From Acinetobacter zhairuonensis (GTDB lineage: Bacteria; Pseudomonadota; Gammaproteobacteria; Pseudomonadales; Moraxellaceae): a stretch of DNA of 64,000 nt. How positions within the stretch are numbered: the stretch's first letter is position 1; each line of letters opens with the position of its first letter. The stretch lies in assembly GCF_022601715.1 (NCBI RefSeq), contig NZ_JAKVIM010000019.1:1-64000 (forward strand), read 5' to 3'. Of this stretch, positions 46,388 through 56,330 are shown one piece after another. The position numbers were made by a program, and so were the translations under genes. The notes under the pieces were generated by a model. That model did no database searches, was not told the origin of the DNA, and worked only from the letters and a program-made list of their open reading frames with translations.

Positions 46388-47556
46388 TGAATGGTCTATC
46401 TGCGATTAGCTTAAGCAATCAAGTGAATGATGAAGTCGAATTGGAAACTTTATGTCAGGAAATTCGGGAACGAGCATTGACGGGTGAGTTTGATGATCAG
46501 GCTTATGTCTCTCTCGATATTATTGAAAAGTTAAAAAAACTTGGAGTTTATCGTGCATTGGTACCAGCTCGCTTTGGTGGTGAGGAGTGTTCACCGCGAG
46601 AGTTTTGTGAACTGATTGAAAAACTTTCTATGGCGGATGGGTCTGTGGGGTGGGTGGCAAGCTTTGGTATGAGTCCAGCATATTTAGCAGGTTTACCAGA
46701 GTCTACGCTGGCACAGATTTATCGAGATAGTCCTGATGTGGTGTTTGCTGGCGGTATTTTTCCACCACAACCTGCAGAAATTACCCCTGAGGGTTTGCGT
46801 GTAAAAGGTCGCTGGAAGTTCTCTAGTGGTTGCATGGGTGCAGACATTATTGGTGTTGGTATTACTCCACGCCAAGGCAATGAAGCCAAAGGTTTACCAC
46901 GTATGGCAGTGATCCCAGCCGATCAAGTTCAAATTGATATGACATGGGACACGGTTGGCTTAAAAGGTACAGGTAGTCATGATCTTTTGGTGAATGATGT
47001 GCTTGTTCGCGAAGAATGGACATTCGTTCGCGGTGAGCCGTCGAAATTAACAGAGCCATTTTTTAAATACCCGTCGCTTTCTTTTGCCACGCAAGTCTTG
47101 ACGGTGGTTGGGATTGGTGTTGCAGCAGCAGCCTTAGACGAATTTAAAAAACTTGCTCCAGGCAAAGCATCCATTACAGGTGGATCTGAAATTGCAAACC
47201 GACCTGTAACGCAATATGAGTTTGCTCAAGCAGAAGCAGAATTTCTATCCGCGAAAAACTGGTTCTACCAAACCATGGATGCAGTGTGGGATGAGATTCA
47301 AAAGGGTCAACAACCGAGCGTCGAACAAATCAGTCATGTACGTCTGGCGTGCACGCATGCAGCGCGTGTTTCTGCTCGAGTCGCAAGAAAAATGCAGATG
47401 TTGGCAGGAATGACGGCAATTTATACCAACAACGTATTCAGCCGTTTTGTGAATGACGCCAATGTGGTGACACAGCATGCCTTTATGGGTGATGCAACTT
47501 TATTAAATGCGGGTTCTGTGAGCTTTGGATTGCCGCCAACGCCAGGCTACTTATAA
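46387..47556 (+). CDS. iacA: IAA monooxygenase component IacA (acyl-CoA dehydrogenase-like)
   Basis: This is a 389-residue protein. ATG 46387 is used, overlapping the iacH stop by one base; the longer frame from 46327 would run into iacH. It has the acyl-CoA dehydrogenase fold used by two-component flavin monooxygenases (LCQEIRERALTGEFDDQAYV, RVKGRWKFSSGCMGAD, TVGLKGTGSHDLLVND). IacA starts the breakdown of indole-3-acetic acid by hydroxylation, using reduced flavin from the reductase IacG at the end of this operon. This follows the described iac pathway of Acinetobacter and Pseudomonas. Confidence 0.9.
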   Translation: MNGLSAISLSNQVNDEVELETLCQEIRERALTGEFDDQAYVSLDIIEKLKKLGVYRALVPARFGGEECSPREFCELIEKLSMADGSVGWVASFGMSPAYLAGLPESTLAQIYRDSPDVVFAGGIFPPQPAEITPEGLRVKGRWKFSSGCMGADIIGVGITPRQGNEAKGLPRMAVIPADQVQIDMTWDTVGLKGTGSHDLLVNDVLVREEWTFVRGEPSKLTEPFFKYPSLSFATQVLTVVGIGVAAAALDEFKKLAPGKASITGGSEIANRPVTQYEFAQAEAEFLSAKNWFYQTMDAVWDEIQKGQQPSVEQISHVRLACTHAARVSARVARKMQMLAGMTAIYTNNVFSRFVNDANVVTQHAFMGDATLLNAGSVSFGLPPTPGYL

Positions 47557-47599
47557 ACAAATTTTATTATTTTTATAGATTACAAAGAGGTGATTTTAA

Positions 47600-47959
47600 A
47601 TGGAAGCTAAAAAATCTTTACGTGTCCTGTTCTGCATGGGTATAAACCAGAATTTTTTTGATGCAACCCCTGAAGAAGCAAAAGCAGTTTGGGCAGCATT
47701 TGGTGAGATGTGGAATGGTATTCATGACCTGCCAGGCGTACATGTTTTTGGCAATCTAGATGATGACCAAAGTATGGTTGGACCAAGTTCAGGTTGGCCG
47801 TGGACGACGTATCTTTTAGCTGACGTACCCAACATTGAAACCGTGCATGCAGCGTGCAATTTATTGCGTACAACAGTGGTTGGTGAAGGTCCATTTAAAT
47901 TATGGAAATACTGCAAGATTGAAGCGCGTGTTGGGCGTGAATTGATTATTCAGCGCTAA
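47600..47959 (+). CDS. iacB: IacB, small protein of the IAA pathway
   Basis: This is a 119-residue soluble protein with no cofactor motif (LRVLFCMGINQNFFDATPEE, then HVFGNLDDDQSMVGPSSGWP). The length, aromatic-rich content and place right after iacA match iacB of known iac clusters. Its biochemical role is not settled. Shine-Dalgarno AGAGGTG precedes ATG 47600. Confidence 0.8.
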   Translation: MEAKKSLRVLFCMGINQNFFDATPEEAKAVWAAFGEMWNGIHDLPGVHVFGNLDDDQSMVGPSSGWPWTTYLLADVPNIETVHAACNLLRTTVVGEGPFKLWKYCKIEARVGRELIIQR

Positions 47960-47979
47960 GTCGAAACGGGGCAGCACTT

Positions 47980-48501
47980 ATGGAGCAAATACTTTTTCGA
48001 TTACAGCAGCTTGAAGCAGTGAATGCGGTACGTAATGTGCTGAATCGTTATATGGAAATCTGTGATGTACTGGATGCCAACACAGATATAAATGAATTGA
48101 TGTCGTTGTTTGATGAGCAGGCAATTTGGGAAGGTGTAGGCAAGCGTTACCAAGCCTCATTTGGGCGTTATGAAGGACGAGCAGCCATTCAAGCGATGTT
48201 TGAAAGCTATACCCAAAAAGATTCGCACTTTTTGATGAATGCACATTTTGTCAATTCTGAGCAGATCGAGGTCAACGCAGACCACGCAAACGGACGTTGG
48301 TTGATGCTACAGACTTCAAGCTTTCAGGATGGTCGTGCACATCTGAATGCGGCCAAGCTTTCTATCGAATTTAAACAGCAAGCGGATGGTCAATGGGCAA
48401 TAAAGCATTTTCAAACGGAAAATATTTTTAGCCGTCCAGTCTCTCATTGGGAGAGTGAAGCCATTCTGCCTGTGCCAGAAACAAACAACGAAGCAAAATA
48501 A
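47980..48501 (+). CDS. iacI: IacI, SnoaL/NTF2-like protein of the IAA pathway
   Basis: This is a 173-residue protein with the SnoaL-like cone fold: an N-terminal helix (LNRYMEICDVLDANTDINEL), FDEQAIWEGVGKRYQASFGRY, and HFLMNAHFVNSEQIEVNADH. Position between iacB and iacC matches iacI in Acinetobacter clusters. Such proteins act as isomerases, hydratases or binding proteins on small ring compounds. The step here is not known. Confidence 0.8.
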   Translation: MEQILFRLQQLEAVNAVRNVLNRYMEICDVLDANTDINELMSLFDEQAIWEGVGKRYQASFGRYEGRAAIQAMFESYTQKDSHFLMNAHFVNSEQIEVNADHANGRWLMLQTSSFQDGRAHLNAAKLSIEFKQQADGQWAIKHFQTENIFSRPVSHWESEAILPVPETNNEAK

Positions 48502-48519
48502 ATTTTAGAGTAAATAACT

Positions 48520-49797
48520 ATGAACAGCTTAATTCCAATGACCCAAGTAGACGTGGATTACCACAGTCTTGTACAACATGATCGTGCACATACCTCGCTA
48601 TACAAAGATGAACGCATTTTTGCTGAAGAAATGGAAAAGATTTTTTATAGCAACTGGGTTTGGGTGGCACATGCCAGTGAAATTCCAGAAGCTGGTAGCT
48701 ATAAAACCATCAATATTGGCAAGCAACCTGTGGTTGTTGTACGTGATCGCAAGAAAAAAGTGCATGTGCTTCTGAATCGTTGCCGTCATCGTGCTGCGAC
48801 TGTGTGTGAACATAAAAAAGGTAAAACCAACAGTTTTGTTTGTCCATACCATGGCTGGAGTTATGCCTTAGATGGCACATTACGTGGCGTACCTTCACCT
48901 GAAAGCTATGGTGAATGTCTGGATAAATCAGAATTGCCTTTAGTGAGTCTGCGTGTTGAAGAATATAACGGCATGATTTTCGCCTCATTCAATCATGATG
49001 TAGAACCTTTAGAACAGTTCCTCGGACCTGCGAAAAAGTGGATTGACTTGTTCATGAAACAAGGTGCGGGTTATCCAGTAAAAGTCTTGGGTGAGCATCG
49101 CTTTACCTTCCCAGGTAACTGGAAAATCCAACTGGAAAATACTACTGATGCCTACCATTTCCCCTTGGTGCATAAGTCGTTCTTAAGCTCTGTGGATGAG
49201 AAAACCGAAGAATTATTCAACTTTGAAAATCAGCCAGGTTATGTCGAAGACTTGGGCAATGGTCACAGCGTGATGGTGATGATTCCTGAGCTGGTCGATC
49301 TTGATGAAGAATTGATGGAACGTCCAATTCAAGAGCGCTTTGAAGATTTAGCTCAGGCTTTACGTGATGAAGGACATGAAGAACTTGAAGTGCGTCGTAT
49401 TGTGCGTGCTGTTGGAGGTTCAGGCTTTAACTTAAATCTATTCCCGAACATCGCGTGCTCAATGGCATTCTTCCGTGTGATGCAGCCGATTTCAGTGGAT
49501 AAAACAGAAATTCACCACTCTGTGATTACCATGGATGGTGGTCCGCAAATAGCCAACCAATACCGTTTACGTTTACATGAACATTTCCAAGGTCCGTTTG
49601 GCTTTGGTACACCAGACGATGCTGAAGCATGGGAGCGTGTGCAAAAAGGCGCTGCGGCAGGTGAAGACCTTTGGATCATGTTGAACCGTGGCTTGCCAGG
49701 TGAAGTAAAAACTGAGGATGGTTTGAAAAGTGATGTGAGTGCTGAAACAGGGATGCGTGCAGCCTATCAGCAATGGAAAAAGTTGATGACGGCTTAA
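48520..49797 (+). CDS. iacC: Rieske dioxygenase large subunit IacC
   Basis: This is a 425-residue protein. The Rieske cluster ligands are Cys88-x-His90 (NRCRHRAATVC) and Cys108-x2-His111 (FVCPYHGWSY). The mononuclear iron ligands are His213 and His218 in NTTDAYHFPLVHKS. It is the catalytic subunit of the ring-hydroxylating dioxygenase that acts late in IAA breakdown, towards catechol, with IacD as small subunit and IacF as reductase. All key residues are present and length is normal. Confidence 0.93.
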   Translation: MNSLIPMTQVDVDYHSLVQHDRAHTSLYKDERIFAEEMEKIFYSNWVWVAHASEIPEAGSYKTINIGKQPVVVVRDRKKKVHVLLNRCRHRAATVCEHKKGKTNSFVCPYHGWSYALDGTLRGVPSPESYGECLDKSELPLVSLRVEEYNGMIFASFNHDVEPLEQFLGPAKKWIDLFMKQGAGYPVKVLGEHRFTFPGNWKIQLENTTDAYHFPLVHKSFLSSVDEKTEELFNFENQPGYVEDLGNGHSVMVMIPELVDLDEELMERPIQERFEDLAQALRDEGHEELEVRRIVRAVGGSGFNLNLFPNIACSMAFFRVMQPISVDKTEIHHSVITMDGGPQIANQYRLRLHEHFQGPFGFGTPDDAEAWERVQKGAAAGEDLWIMLNRGLPGEVKTEDGLKSDVSAETGMRAAYQQWKKLMTA

Positions 49798-49807
49798 GGG
49801 GAACAAC

Positions 49808-50293
49808 ATGAAAATTGATTTGAATTTATTAAATGAAGTGACTGCTTTTATTTGGGCAGAAGCCGATATGTTGGATCACTCTGAGCATGACGCTTGGTTA
49901 AATCTGTGGAATGAAAAAGGGGTGTATATCATTCCAATTGATCCAAGCTTGACCGATTACGAAAACAATTTGAACTATGCCTATGACGATCATCACATGC
50001 GCAAAATGCGCGTAGCACGTTTGGAAAATGGTGAAGCCATTTCAACTTCACCTAAGGCAAATACCGTTCGCAGTATTTCACGTGTCCGCATTCTAAAAGA
50101 TGAAGAAGGTGAAATTGTTTTACGTTGCGCACAAAACTTACGTGAATTCCGTAAAGAGAACCTGAAACACTATACCGCGGACGTGACCTATCACTTAAAC
50201 CGTGATGCGGATGCTGGTTTTAAAATTAATCGTAAAATCATTAACTTGATTAACTCTACCGATACCTTGTCGGGTATCAGTTACATTCTTTAG
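49808..50293 (+). CDS. iacD: Ring-hydroxylating dioxygenase small subunit IacD
   Basis: This is a 161-residue protein of the SnoaL-like dioxygenase beta-subunit fold (EVTAFIWAEADMLDHSEHDA, WLNLWNEKGVYIIPIDPSL, RRVARLENG-type middle). It begins 10 bp after iacC with AGGGGAACAAC as Shine-Dalgarno. It stabilises the alpha3beta3 dioxygenase and has no catalytic metal. Confidence 0.9.
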   Translation: MKIDLNLLNEVTAFIWAEADMLDHSEHDAWLNLWNEKGVYIIPIDPSLTDYENNLNYAYDDHHMRKMRVARLENGEAISTSPKANTVRSISRVRILKDEEGEIVLRCAQNLREFRKENLKHYTADVTYHLNRDADAGFKINRKIINLINSTDTLSGISYIL

Positions 50294-50303
50294 GAGCATC
50301 GTT

Positions 50304-51041
50304 ATGCAACAGGTTGTTTTAGTGACAGGTGCTGCTTCAGGATTGGGGAATGTCATTGCTGAATATTTTGCCAGTCAAGGTCATCAGGTGATTTTATCTG
50401 CCAGTACGTTGGAAAAAGCCGAGAAAGCCAAAGCGCAGAGCCAATATCCCGAGCAGATGTTTCCAGTGAAATTGGATATTTCAGTTGAAGCGGATTTTCA
50501 TGCAGTAGTGCAATGGATTGAGCAAAAATTTTCCAAACTGGATGTATTGATTAATAACGCCACTGTCACTAAGGCAACCCCTGTGTTGCAGATCACGGCT
50601 GCGGACTTTGACTGGATTACCCAAGTCAATCAGCGCGGTACTTTCCAGTCTTGTCAGATTATTGGTCAGTATATGGCGCAAAAAGGCTACGGACGTATTA
50701 TCAATATGGCGTCATTGGCAGGACAAAATGGTGGTACTGCCACGGGTGCGCATTATGCAGCGAGCAAAGGTGCCATCGTGACCTTAACCAAAATATTTGC
50801 CAAAGAATTTGCGGCAAAAGGCGTGACTGTGAATGCCGTTGCTCCGGGTCCAATGGAATCACCAATTGTGCATAGCGTAGTGCCTGACGAAAAAATGGAA
50901 CAATTTATCCAGAATATTCCAGTTAAAGCTTTAGGCAGTATGTCATTTATTGCTGAAACTTGCGGATTGCTGGCGAGTCCAACAGCGGGATTCGTGACAG
51001 GCGCAACATGGGATATTAATGGTGGTTTATTCATGCGCTAA
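50304..51041 (+). CDS. iacE: Short-chain dehydrogenase IacE
   Basis: This is a 245-residue SDR with VTGAASGLGN for cofactor binding, NNATVTKATP, catalytic Ser in NMASLAGQNGG, YAASKGAIV as YxxxK and GATWDINGGLFMR at the end. IacE is needed to turn the hydroxylated IAA intermediate into dioxindole-3-acetic acid in the known pathway. It is 10 bp downstream of iacD in the same operon. Confidence 0.9.
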   Translation: MQQVVLVTGAASGLGNVIAEYFASQGHQVILSASTLEKAEKAKAQSQYPEQMFPVKLDISVEADFHAVVQWIEQKFSKLDVLINNATVTKATPVLQITAADFDWITQVNQRGTFQSCQIIGQYMAQKGYGRIINMASLAGQNGGTATGAHYAASKGAIVTLTKIFAKEFAAKGVTVNAVAPGPMESPIVHSVVPDEKMEQFIQNIPVKALGSMSFIAETCGLLASPTAGFVTGATWDINGGLFMR

Positions 51042-51077
51042 GCCATGCGCTTAGCGGGTGAGAAGGAGAATAAAACA

Positions 51078-52031
51078 ATGACTACACTTTATGATGTTGT
51101 CGTAAAAAACCGCCATGTACAAGGTGGAAATATTGCAGTCATGGAATTTGAGTCGGCAAACGCAACTGTGTTGCCGCAAGTCGAGCCCGGTGCACACATT
51201 GATGTACATTTACCAAATGGCATGGTGCGCCAATACTCACTTTGCCAAAACCCAAATCAAGTCGGTAAGTTTCGACTCGGGATTTTAAGAGATGCAGAAT
51301 CACGCGGTGGTTCGATCTCAGCCTTTGATGACATTCAAGATGGAATGCAAATTCAGGTCAGTGCACCGAAAAACTTATTTCCATTGTATCCAGCGAAACA
51401 TACGGTGCTGATAGGTGGCGGTATAGGCATTACACCACTGCTTACCATGGCTTATCAGTTGTTGCAGAACGGGGAATCTTTTGAGCTGCATTACTGCGGT
51501 AAAAGTGCAGCCAGTAGTGCCTTTGTTGATGAACTTAAACATGGTGAGTTAGCAGCGTTCACGCATTTCCATTTTAAAGATGAAGGGGCGAATCACCGCG
51601 CATTTTTTCAAGAAAGTTTCACCAAGGTTGAACCTGCGACCCATGTTTATACCTGTGGACCCAATGGTTTCATGGACTGGGTGATTAATCTTGCGAAGGC
51701 ACACCATTTACCCGATACGCAGATTCATAAAGAATATTTTCAGGTCGAAACTGATTTAACAGGCGATAGTTTTGAAGTTGTTGCGCAGCGTAGTGGCAAG
51801 ATCATTATGGTCAATTCAGATGAGACCATTCTTACTGCGTTGGCGCGTGAAGGCATAAAAATTGAAATGTCATGCGAACAAGGGGTGTGTGGCACCTGTA
51901 TGTGCGATGTGATTGAGGGTGAGCCTGATCATCGCGATGTGTATTTCACGGATGAAGAGAAAGCTGATAACGAGCAGATATTGGTTTGTTGTTCGCGTTC
52001 AAAATCACCGCGTTTAGTGTTGGATATATAA
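51078..52031 (+). CDS. iacF: Dioxygenase reductase IacF (flavin, NAD and plant-type 2Fe-2S)
   Basis: This is a 317-residue protein. ATG 51078 is used with AAGGAG upstream; the in-frame ATG at 51045 has no comparable site. It has the phthalate-dioxygenase-reductase layout: a flavin-binding barrel (GMVRQYSLCQNPNQVGKFRL), an NAD-binding part (LIGGGIGITPLLTMAYQL) and a C-terminal 2Fe-2S domain with cysteines in SCEQGVCGTCMCDV and a distant one in ILVCCSRS. It feeds electrons from NADH to the IacCD dioxygenase. Confidence 0.93.
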   Translation: MTTLYDVVVKNRHVQGGNIAVMEFESANATVLPQVEPGAHIDVHLPNGMVRQYSLCQNPNQVGKFRLGILRDAESRGGSISAFDDIQDGMQIQVSAPKNLFPLYPAKHTVLIGGGIGITPLLTMAYQLLQNGESFELHYCGKSAASSAFVDELKHGELAAFTHFHFKDEGANHRAFFQESFTKVEPATHVYTCGPNGFMDWVINLAKAHHLPDTQIHKEYFQVETDLTGDSFEVVAQRSGKIIMVNSDETILTALAREGIKIEMSCEQGVCGTCMCDVIEGEPDHRDVYFTDEEKADNEQILVCCSRSKSPRLVLDI

Positions 52032-52075
52032 AGTCTTTCATGATTTGAGACATATTTGATAGCTAAATGCTATAG

Positions 52076-53038
<963 letters not shown>

Positions 53039-53085
53039 TTCACTGTACCTCAATTGGTATTTTAAAATAAATAAATTTATTTTCC

Positions 53086-53118
53086 ATGCATCATTTTTAA
53101 GTGGATAAAATGATGCAT
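53086..53118. terminator. Hairpin between iacG and the HD-domain gene
   Basis: ATGCATCATTTT and AAAATGATGCAT form a 12-bp AT-rich stem between convergent genes. No T-run follows directly, so it is a weak terminator candidate. Confidence 0.45.
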
Positions 53119-53133
53119 AGAATTAATCTATTA

Positions 53134-53712
53134 TTATTTTATATCTTTATAAATGGATTTTTTAGGAGTGGACATAATATTATTCAACATAGGAATAAAG
53201 AAGTCTAAAGGAAGAGTTTCCATGTCTTTATTGAAAGCGGGTGAGTCATATTTAAAACAAAATTCAGTTGTATATTCATAATAAGGATGATCTTTATATT
53301 TTTCGCATTGGTATCGATCTAAACCAATGTGATGGAAAAAATAATATCCTTGGAAAATACCATGGTGTTTTAACATCCAGTAATTTCTTTCACTAATAAA
53401 TGGCTCTAAAAGTGTGGCTGCGAAATCAGCATGATTGTAACAAGCCAGTGTATCTCCAATATCATGCAGTAGTGCGCAGACAATATATTCTTCATCGCGA
53501 CCATCTTGATAAGCAAGAGTAGCTGTTTGTAAACAGTGGGTTAGGCGGTCGACCGGAAATCCTCCATGATCATTTTCAAGAAGTAGAAGATGGTCAATCA
53601 CTCTTTGCACGTGTCCTTTTTTAAAGTCATTAAAATGCTGAGCGATAATTTCAAAGTCAGTTTTTTCACTATGAATAATATTGGTGAAATTGGCTTTTGT
53701 TGCTTTGTTCAT
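53134..53712 (-). CDS. HD-domain protein, paralogue of the one at 14102 (possible diiron oxygenase)
   Basis: This is a 192-residue protein. It shares with the 14102 protein the blocks LTHCLQTATLAYQDGRDEEY, CALLHDIGDTL, HHGIFQGYYFFHHIGLDR and YDSPAFNKDMETLPLDFF. His in THCLQ, His-Asp in LLHDIG, His in HHGIFQG and FFHHIG, and Asp in YDSPAF are all kept. It lies on the opposite strand to iac, divergent from the porin, with operator-like TTTGA-N4-TCAA copies in the shared promoter region. It is not part of described iac sets that I know, so it is either an extra pathway step or part of a separate module with the 62248 aldolase. Confidence 0.7.
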   Translation of the reverse strand: MNKATKANFTNIIHSEKTDFEIIAQHFNDFKKGHVQRVIDHLLLLENDHGGFPVDRLTHCLQTATLAYQDGRDEEYIVCALLHDIGDTLACYNHADFAATLLEPFISERNYWMLKHHGIFQGYYFFHHIGLDRYQCEKYKDHPYYEYTTEFCFKYDSPAFNKDMETLPLDFFIPMLNNIMSTPKKSIYKDIK

Positions 53713-54073
53713 GGCTTTCCTTAAATGATTGATGATTTATTTTTAATAAGCAAATATTATTCCATGTTTAGGGTTGTTTATTTTGGTGCACTTTAAAAAA
53801 TAATAATCTTGCATTTGAAACAACATATTTCTAAAAAAATTAAAATGTTTGACATTTCAATATAAATATAGGATTTTTATAGAGCTGAAATTGGATTGAA
53901 ATGTAAACGGCTAGGTTTGTGCACCATTAGGGTGTATCGGTTGTTTTATAAGGGATTGTGTGGAAGTTTTGAGTGATTTTGGTGCAGTCTTAAACTTTGA
54001 CAATTCAATTAAATAAATGGATATTTTAGTTAAGTCGTGATGATTTAATCTTTGCTATTGGAAAGGGATGGTT
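53713..54073. promoter_or_regulatory. Divergent promoter region of the HD gene and porin, with two operator-like motifs
   Basis: Two copies of TTTGA-N4-TCAA occur: TGTTTGACATTTCAATAT at 53846-53863 and TTTGACAATTCAATT at 53996-54010. The first shares 15 identical bases with the iacH operator. This links the porin and HD gene to the same regulator as iac. Confidence 0.6.
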
Positions 54074-55348
54074 ATGGTATTTAAAGTTAGACCTAAGGTT
54101 TCATTGAATAAAGTAAGCTTATTATGCATGCTTGGTTTAGTTGGAGTGGGAAATGCATATGCAGACTTTATTGATGATTATAAAGGATCAATTTATCTAA
54201 GAAATTTTTATGTAGAGCGAGATTTTGAAAATCCAGCATCACCAGATATTGGGAGCTGGTCGCAAGCTGCAACATTGCGCTTAGAGTCGGGTTATACCGA
54301 TACAGCGCTCAAAGTGGGGGTGGATGTATTGGGGCAGTATGCAGTGCGTTTAAATGATACGCATGCAGATCTACCAGACAGTATCTTGCCTTATGATTAT
54401 TCCAAAGGTGAACAGGAGCGTTCATATGGAAAGGCTGGGGCAACTTTAAAACTCAAATATAATAACTCGGAATTTAAAGTCGGTACGCTTGAGCCGAAAT
54501 TGCCAGTTATATTTTTTGATGATTCTCGCCAGTTGACCACGATTTTTTCTGGAGCATTATTTCAGTCCAAAGACATTAAAGATTTAGTGTTTACTACGGG
54601 TTTTATTAATCGTATTAATGCACGTAATGATGATGACTATGAAAAATTGAGCTTGTTTACAGGAAGTCCAGTAAACAAATTTGAAAGTGATGGTTTAGGC
54701 TTTGTTGGTTTGGACTATAACTTTACACCTTCGGTTTCTGGGTCTTATTGGTACGGTCAGTTGCTAGATATTTATCAACAACATTATGCCAATTTAGCGT
54801 ATACCACTAAGGTGGGTGACACCAAGGTGCGTTTAGATGGACGTTATTTTAATAACTCTGAATCAGGTGACGCTTTATATGGTGATATTGATAACCAATC
54901 CTATGGCTTTATGACCACCATTAATACAGGGAATCATACCCTTGCGACTGGTGTGCGTAAGAATGATGGTAAGAGCACGTTCCCAACAATTTCTGGTTAT
55001 GTGCCACAGCCTTTTCTTCATGCATGGTCATTAATGGGTTTTGTAAAGCCTGAAGAACTGACGTGGCATGTATTGTATAGCTACGACTTTAAGGGTTGGG
55101 GAGTGCCTGGCTTGTCTACGACATTGCGTTACTTGCATGGTAGTGACATCTATCGCGCAGGTTTAAGCGATAATACTGAAATTGAACGTAGTGCTGCACT
55201 GAAATATGTAGTACCTGAAGGGGTGTTGAAAAACTTTGGTTTAGAGTTGGTTCACTATGATATCGACACAAAATATGGAGCTGGATATGCAAAGGGGAAC
55301 TCATTTGATGAAGATCGCGTAATTGCGAGTTATACCTATAAATTCTAA
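54074..55348 (+). CDS. OprD-family outer-membrane porin
   Basis: This is a 424-residue protein. ATG 54074 is preferred (GAAAGGG about 8 bp upstream; the ATG at 54068 overlaps that site). A signal peptide ends at about NAYADF, followed by an 18-strand-type barrel with alternating polar and aromatic residues and the family motif YKGSIYLRNFYVERDFEN near the start and a C-terminal Phe. OprD-type channels take up aromatic and amino acids. It is divergent from the HD gene and shares candidate IacR operators, so it probably imports indole-3-acetic acid or a related acid. Confidence 0.85.
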   Translation: MVFKVRPKVSLNKVSLLCMLGLVGVGNAYADFIDDYKGSIYLRNFYVERDFENPASPDIGSWSQAATLRLESGYTDTALKVGVDVLGQYAVRLNDTHADLPDSILPYDYSKGEQERSYGKAGATLKLKYNNSEFKVGTLEPKLPVIFFDDSRQLTTIFSGALFQSKDIKDLVFTTGFINRINARNDDDYEKLSLFTGSPVNKFESDGLGFVGLDYNFTPSVSGSYWYGQLLDIYQQHYANLAYTTKVGDTKVRLDGRYFNNSESGDALYGDIDNQSYGFMTTINTGNHTLATGVRKNDGKSTFPTISGYVPQPFLHAWSLMGFVKPEELTWHVLYSYDFKGWGVPGLSTTLRYLHGSDIYRAGLSDNTEIERSAALKYVVPEGVLKNFGLELVHYDIDTKYGAGYAKGNSFDEDRVIASYTYKF

Positions 55349-55370
55349 GTATTGTTGTAAATAAACTCAG

Positions 55371-55404
55371 ATGTATGTGTATTGTTTGATGCACATACAT
55401 TTTT
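55371..55404 (+). terminator. Terminator after the porin gene
   Basis: ATGTATGTG and CACATACAT form a 9-bp stem with a 12-nt loop, followed by TTTTT. It is 22 bp past the stop. Confidence 0.8.
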
Positions 55405-56330
55405 AATTTCAATGAAGTGTAATTTTTTAAGTAAGCATCTAAATAATAAGAATTTATAAAATCAATCTTTTGCTTTTTTCTATATCTGATGGTTATTTCA
55501 TATCTTAAACCAAGTGCTTTTGATGATGGGTGTTGATCATGATTCCGTGCTGAGAGAGCGCTACTACTCAATGGTCGTCCCATATCCAACAGGTATGTGG
55601 AAATTTTGATACCAGTTTTAATAGTCACAAAAGTTTGTTTATAGGGGAAATTCATGCCTATCGGTTGGATCAAACTAGAATTACAAGCATTCTTAACCGA
55701 AACCAAATTCGTGATGATGCGCTATTCAATTTGGATGTTGAAGTGCGTTAGATCTTTGATTGCTCGCTCTCTATTTCAGTTATCTATTTTTAAAGCTGCT
55801 CTATTTTAGAGTGGCTTTCTTTATTGGTGGGTTTAATTTGCTCAATGCTTTTGCTGGTCGATGTGATTTGTCATTCAAAGTTCTGCCCAAAACATATGTC
55901 GATGTATGAGGGGATAGGAGTTGAAAAGACATCGATTGGGATGCTGAAAGAGAATTGTAAATATTTTTTCAGAGGCATACAGCTCCTATTTTGATCATAG
56001 TTTTGCTGCGGGTTGGCTATATGTTTCTTATATCTCGATTTTTTCTTTCTATGTTTTTTATGCAGTCTAAATGTCCAATATATTGGGTGTTCAGATTGGG
56101 GGCTTTTTATTGAAAAGTGAATTAATATGGTGCAAAAAATGTTAGAAAATTCTAATTTATTTTTGGTGTTTTTTTGATTATGTGTTAGTTTAAATTAATG
56201 ATAAATAAAATTAATAACTTAAGTTTGTTGTATCTATGTGGCATGAAAGCTGCTTAGTTAAAGGGAGTAATATCTTAGATATTTCAATAAAAATATATCT
56301 AAGGTGAAATCGATAAGGAGAAAGGTTTAA
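55405..56330. other. 926-bp gap between the porin and the ABC transporter genes
   Basis: No gene was recognised on either strand. A 32-residue stretch at about 55651-55752 reads HAYRLDQTRITSILNRNQ and ends in a stop, and looks like the tail of a lost gene, but nothing before it is open. The last 100 bp carry the Shine-Dalgarno AAGGAGAAAGG and presumably the promoter of the transporter. Confidence 0.4.

Noticed and set aside
55116..55706. 196-codon minus-strand ORF across the porin end and the gap
   Set aside because: It covers the porin 3' end and its terminator on the other strand, has low-complexity His/Tyr/Ser-rich sequence and no ribosome binding site.
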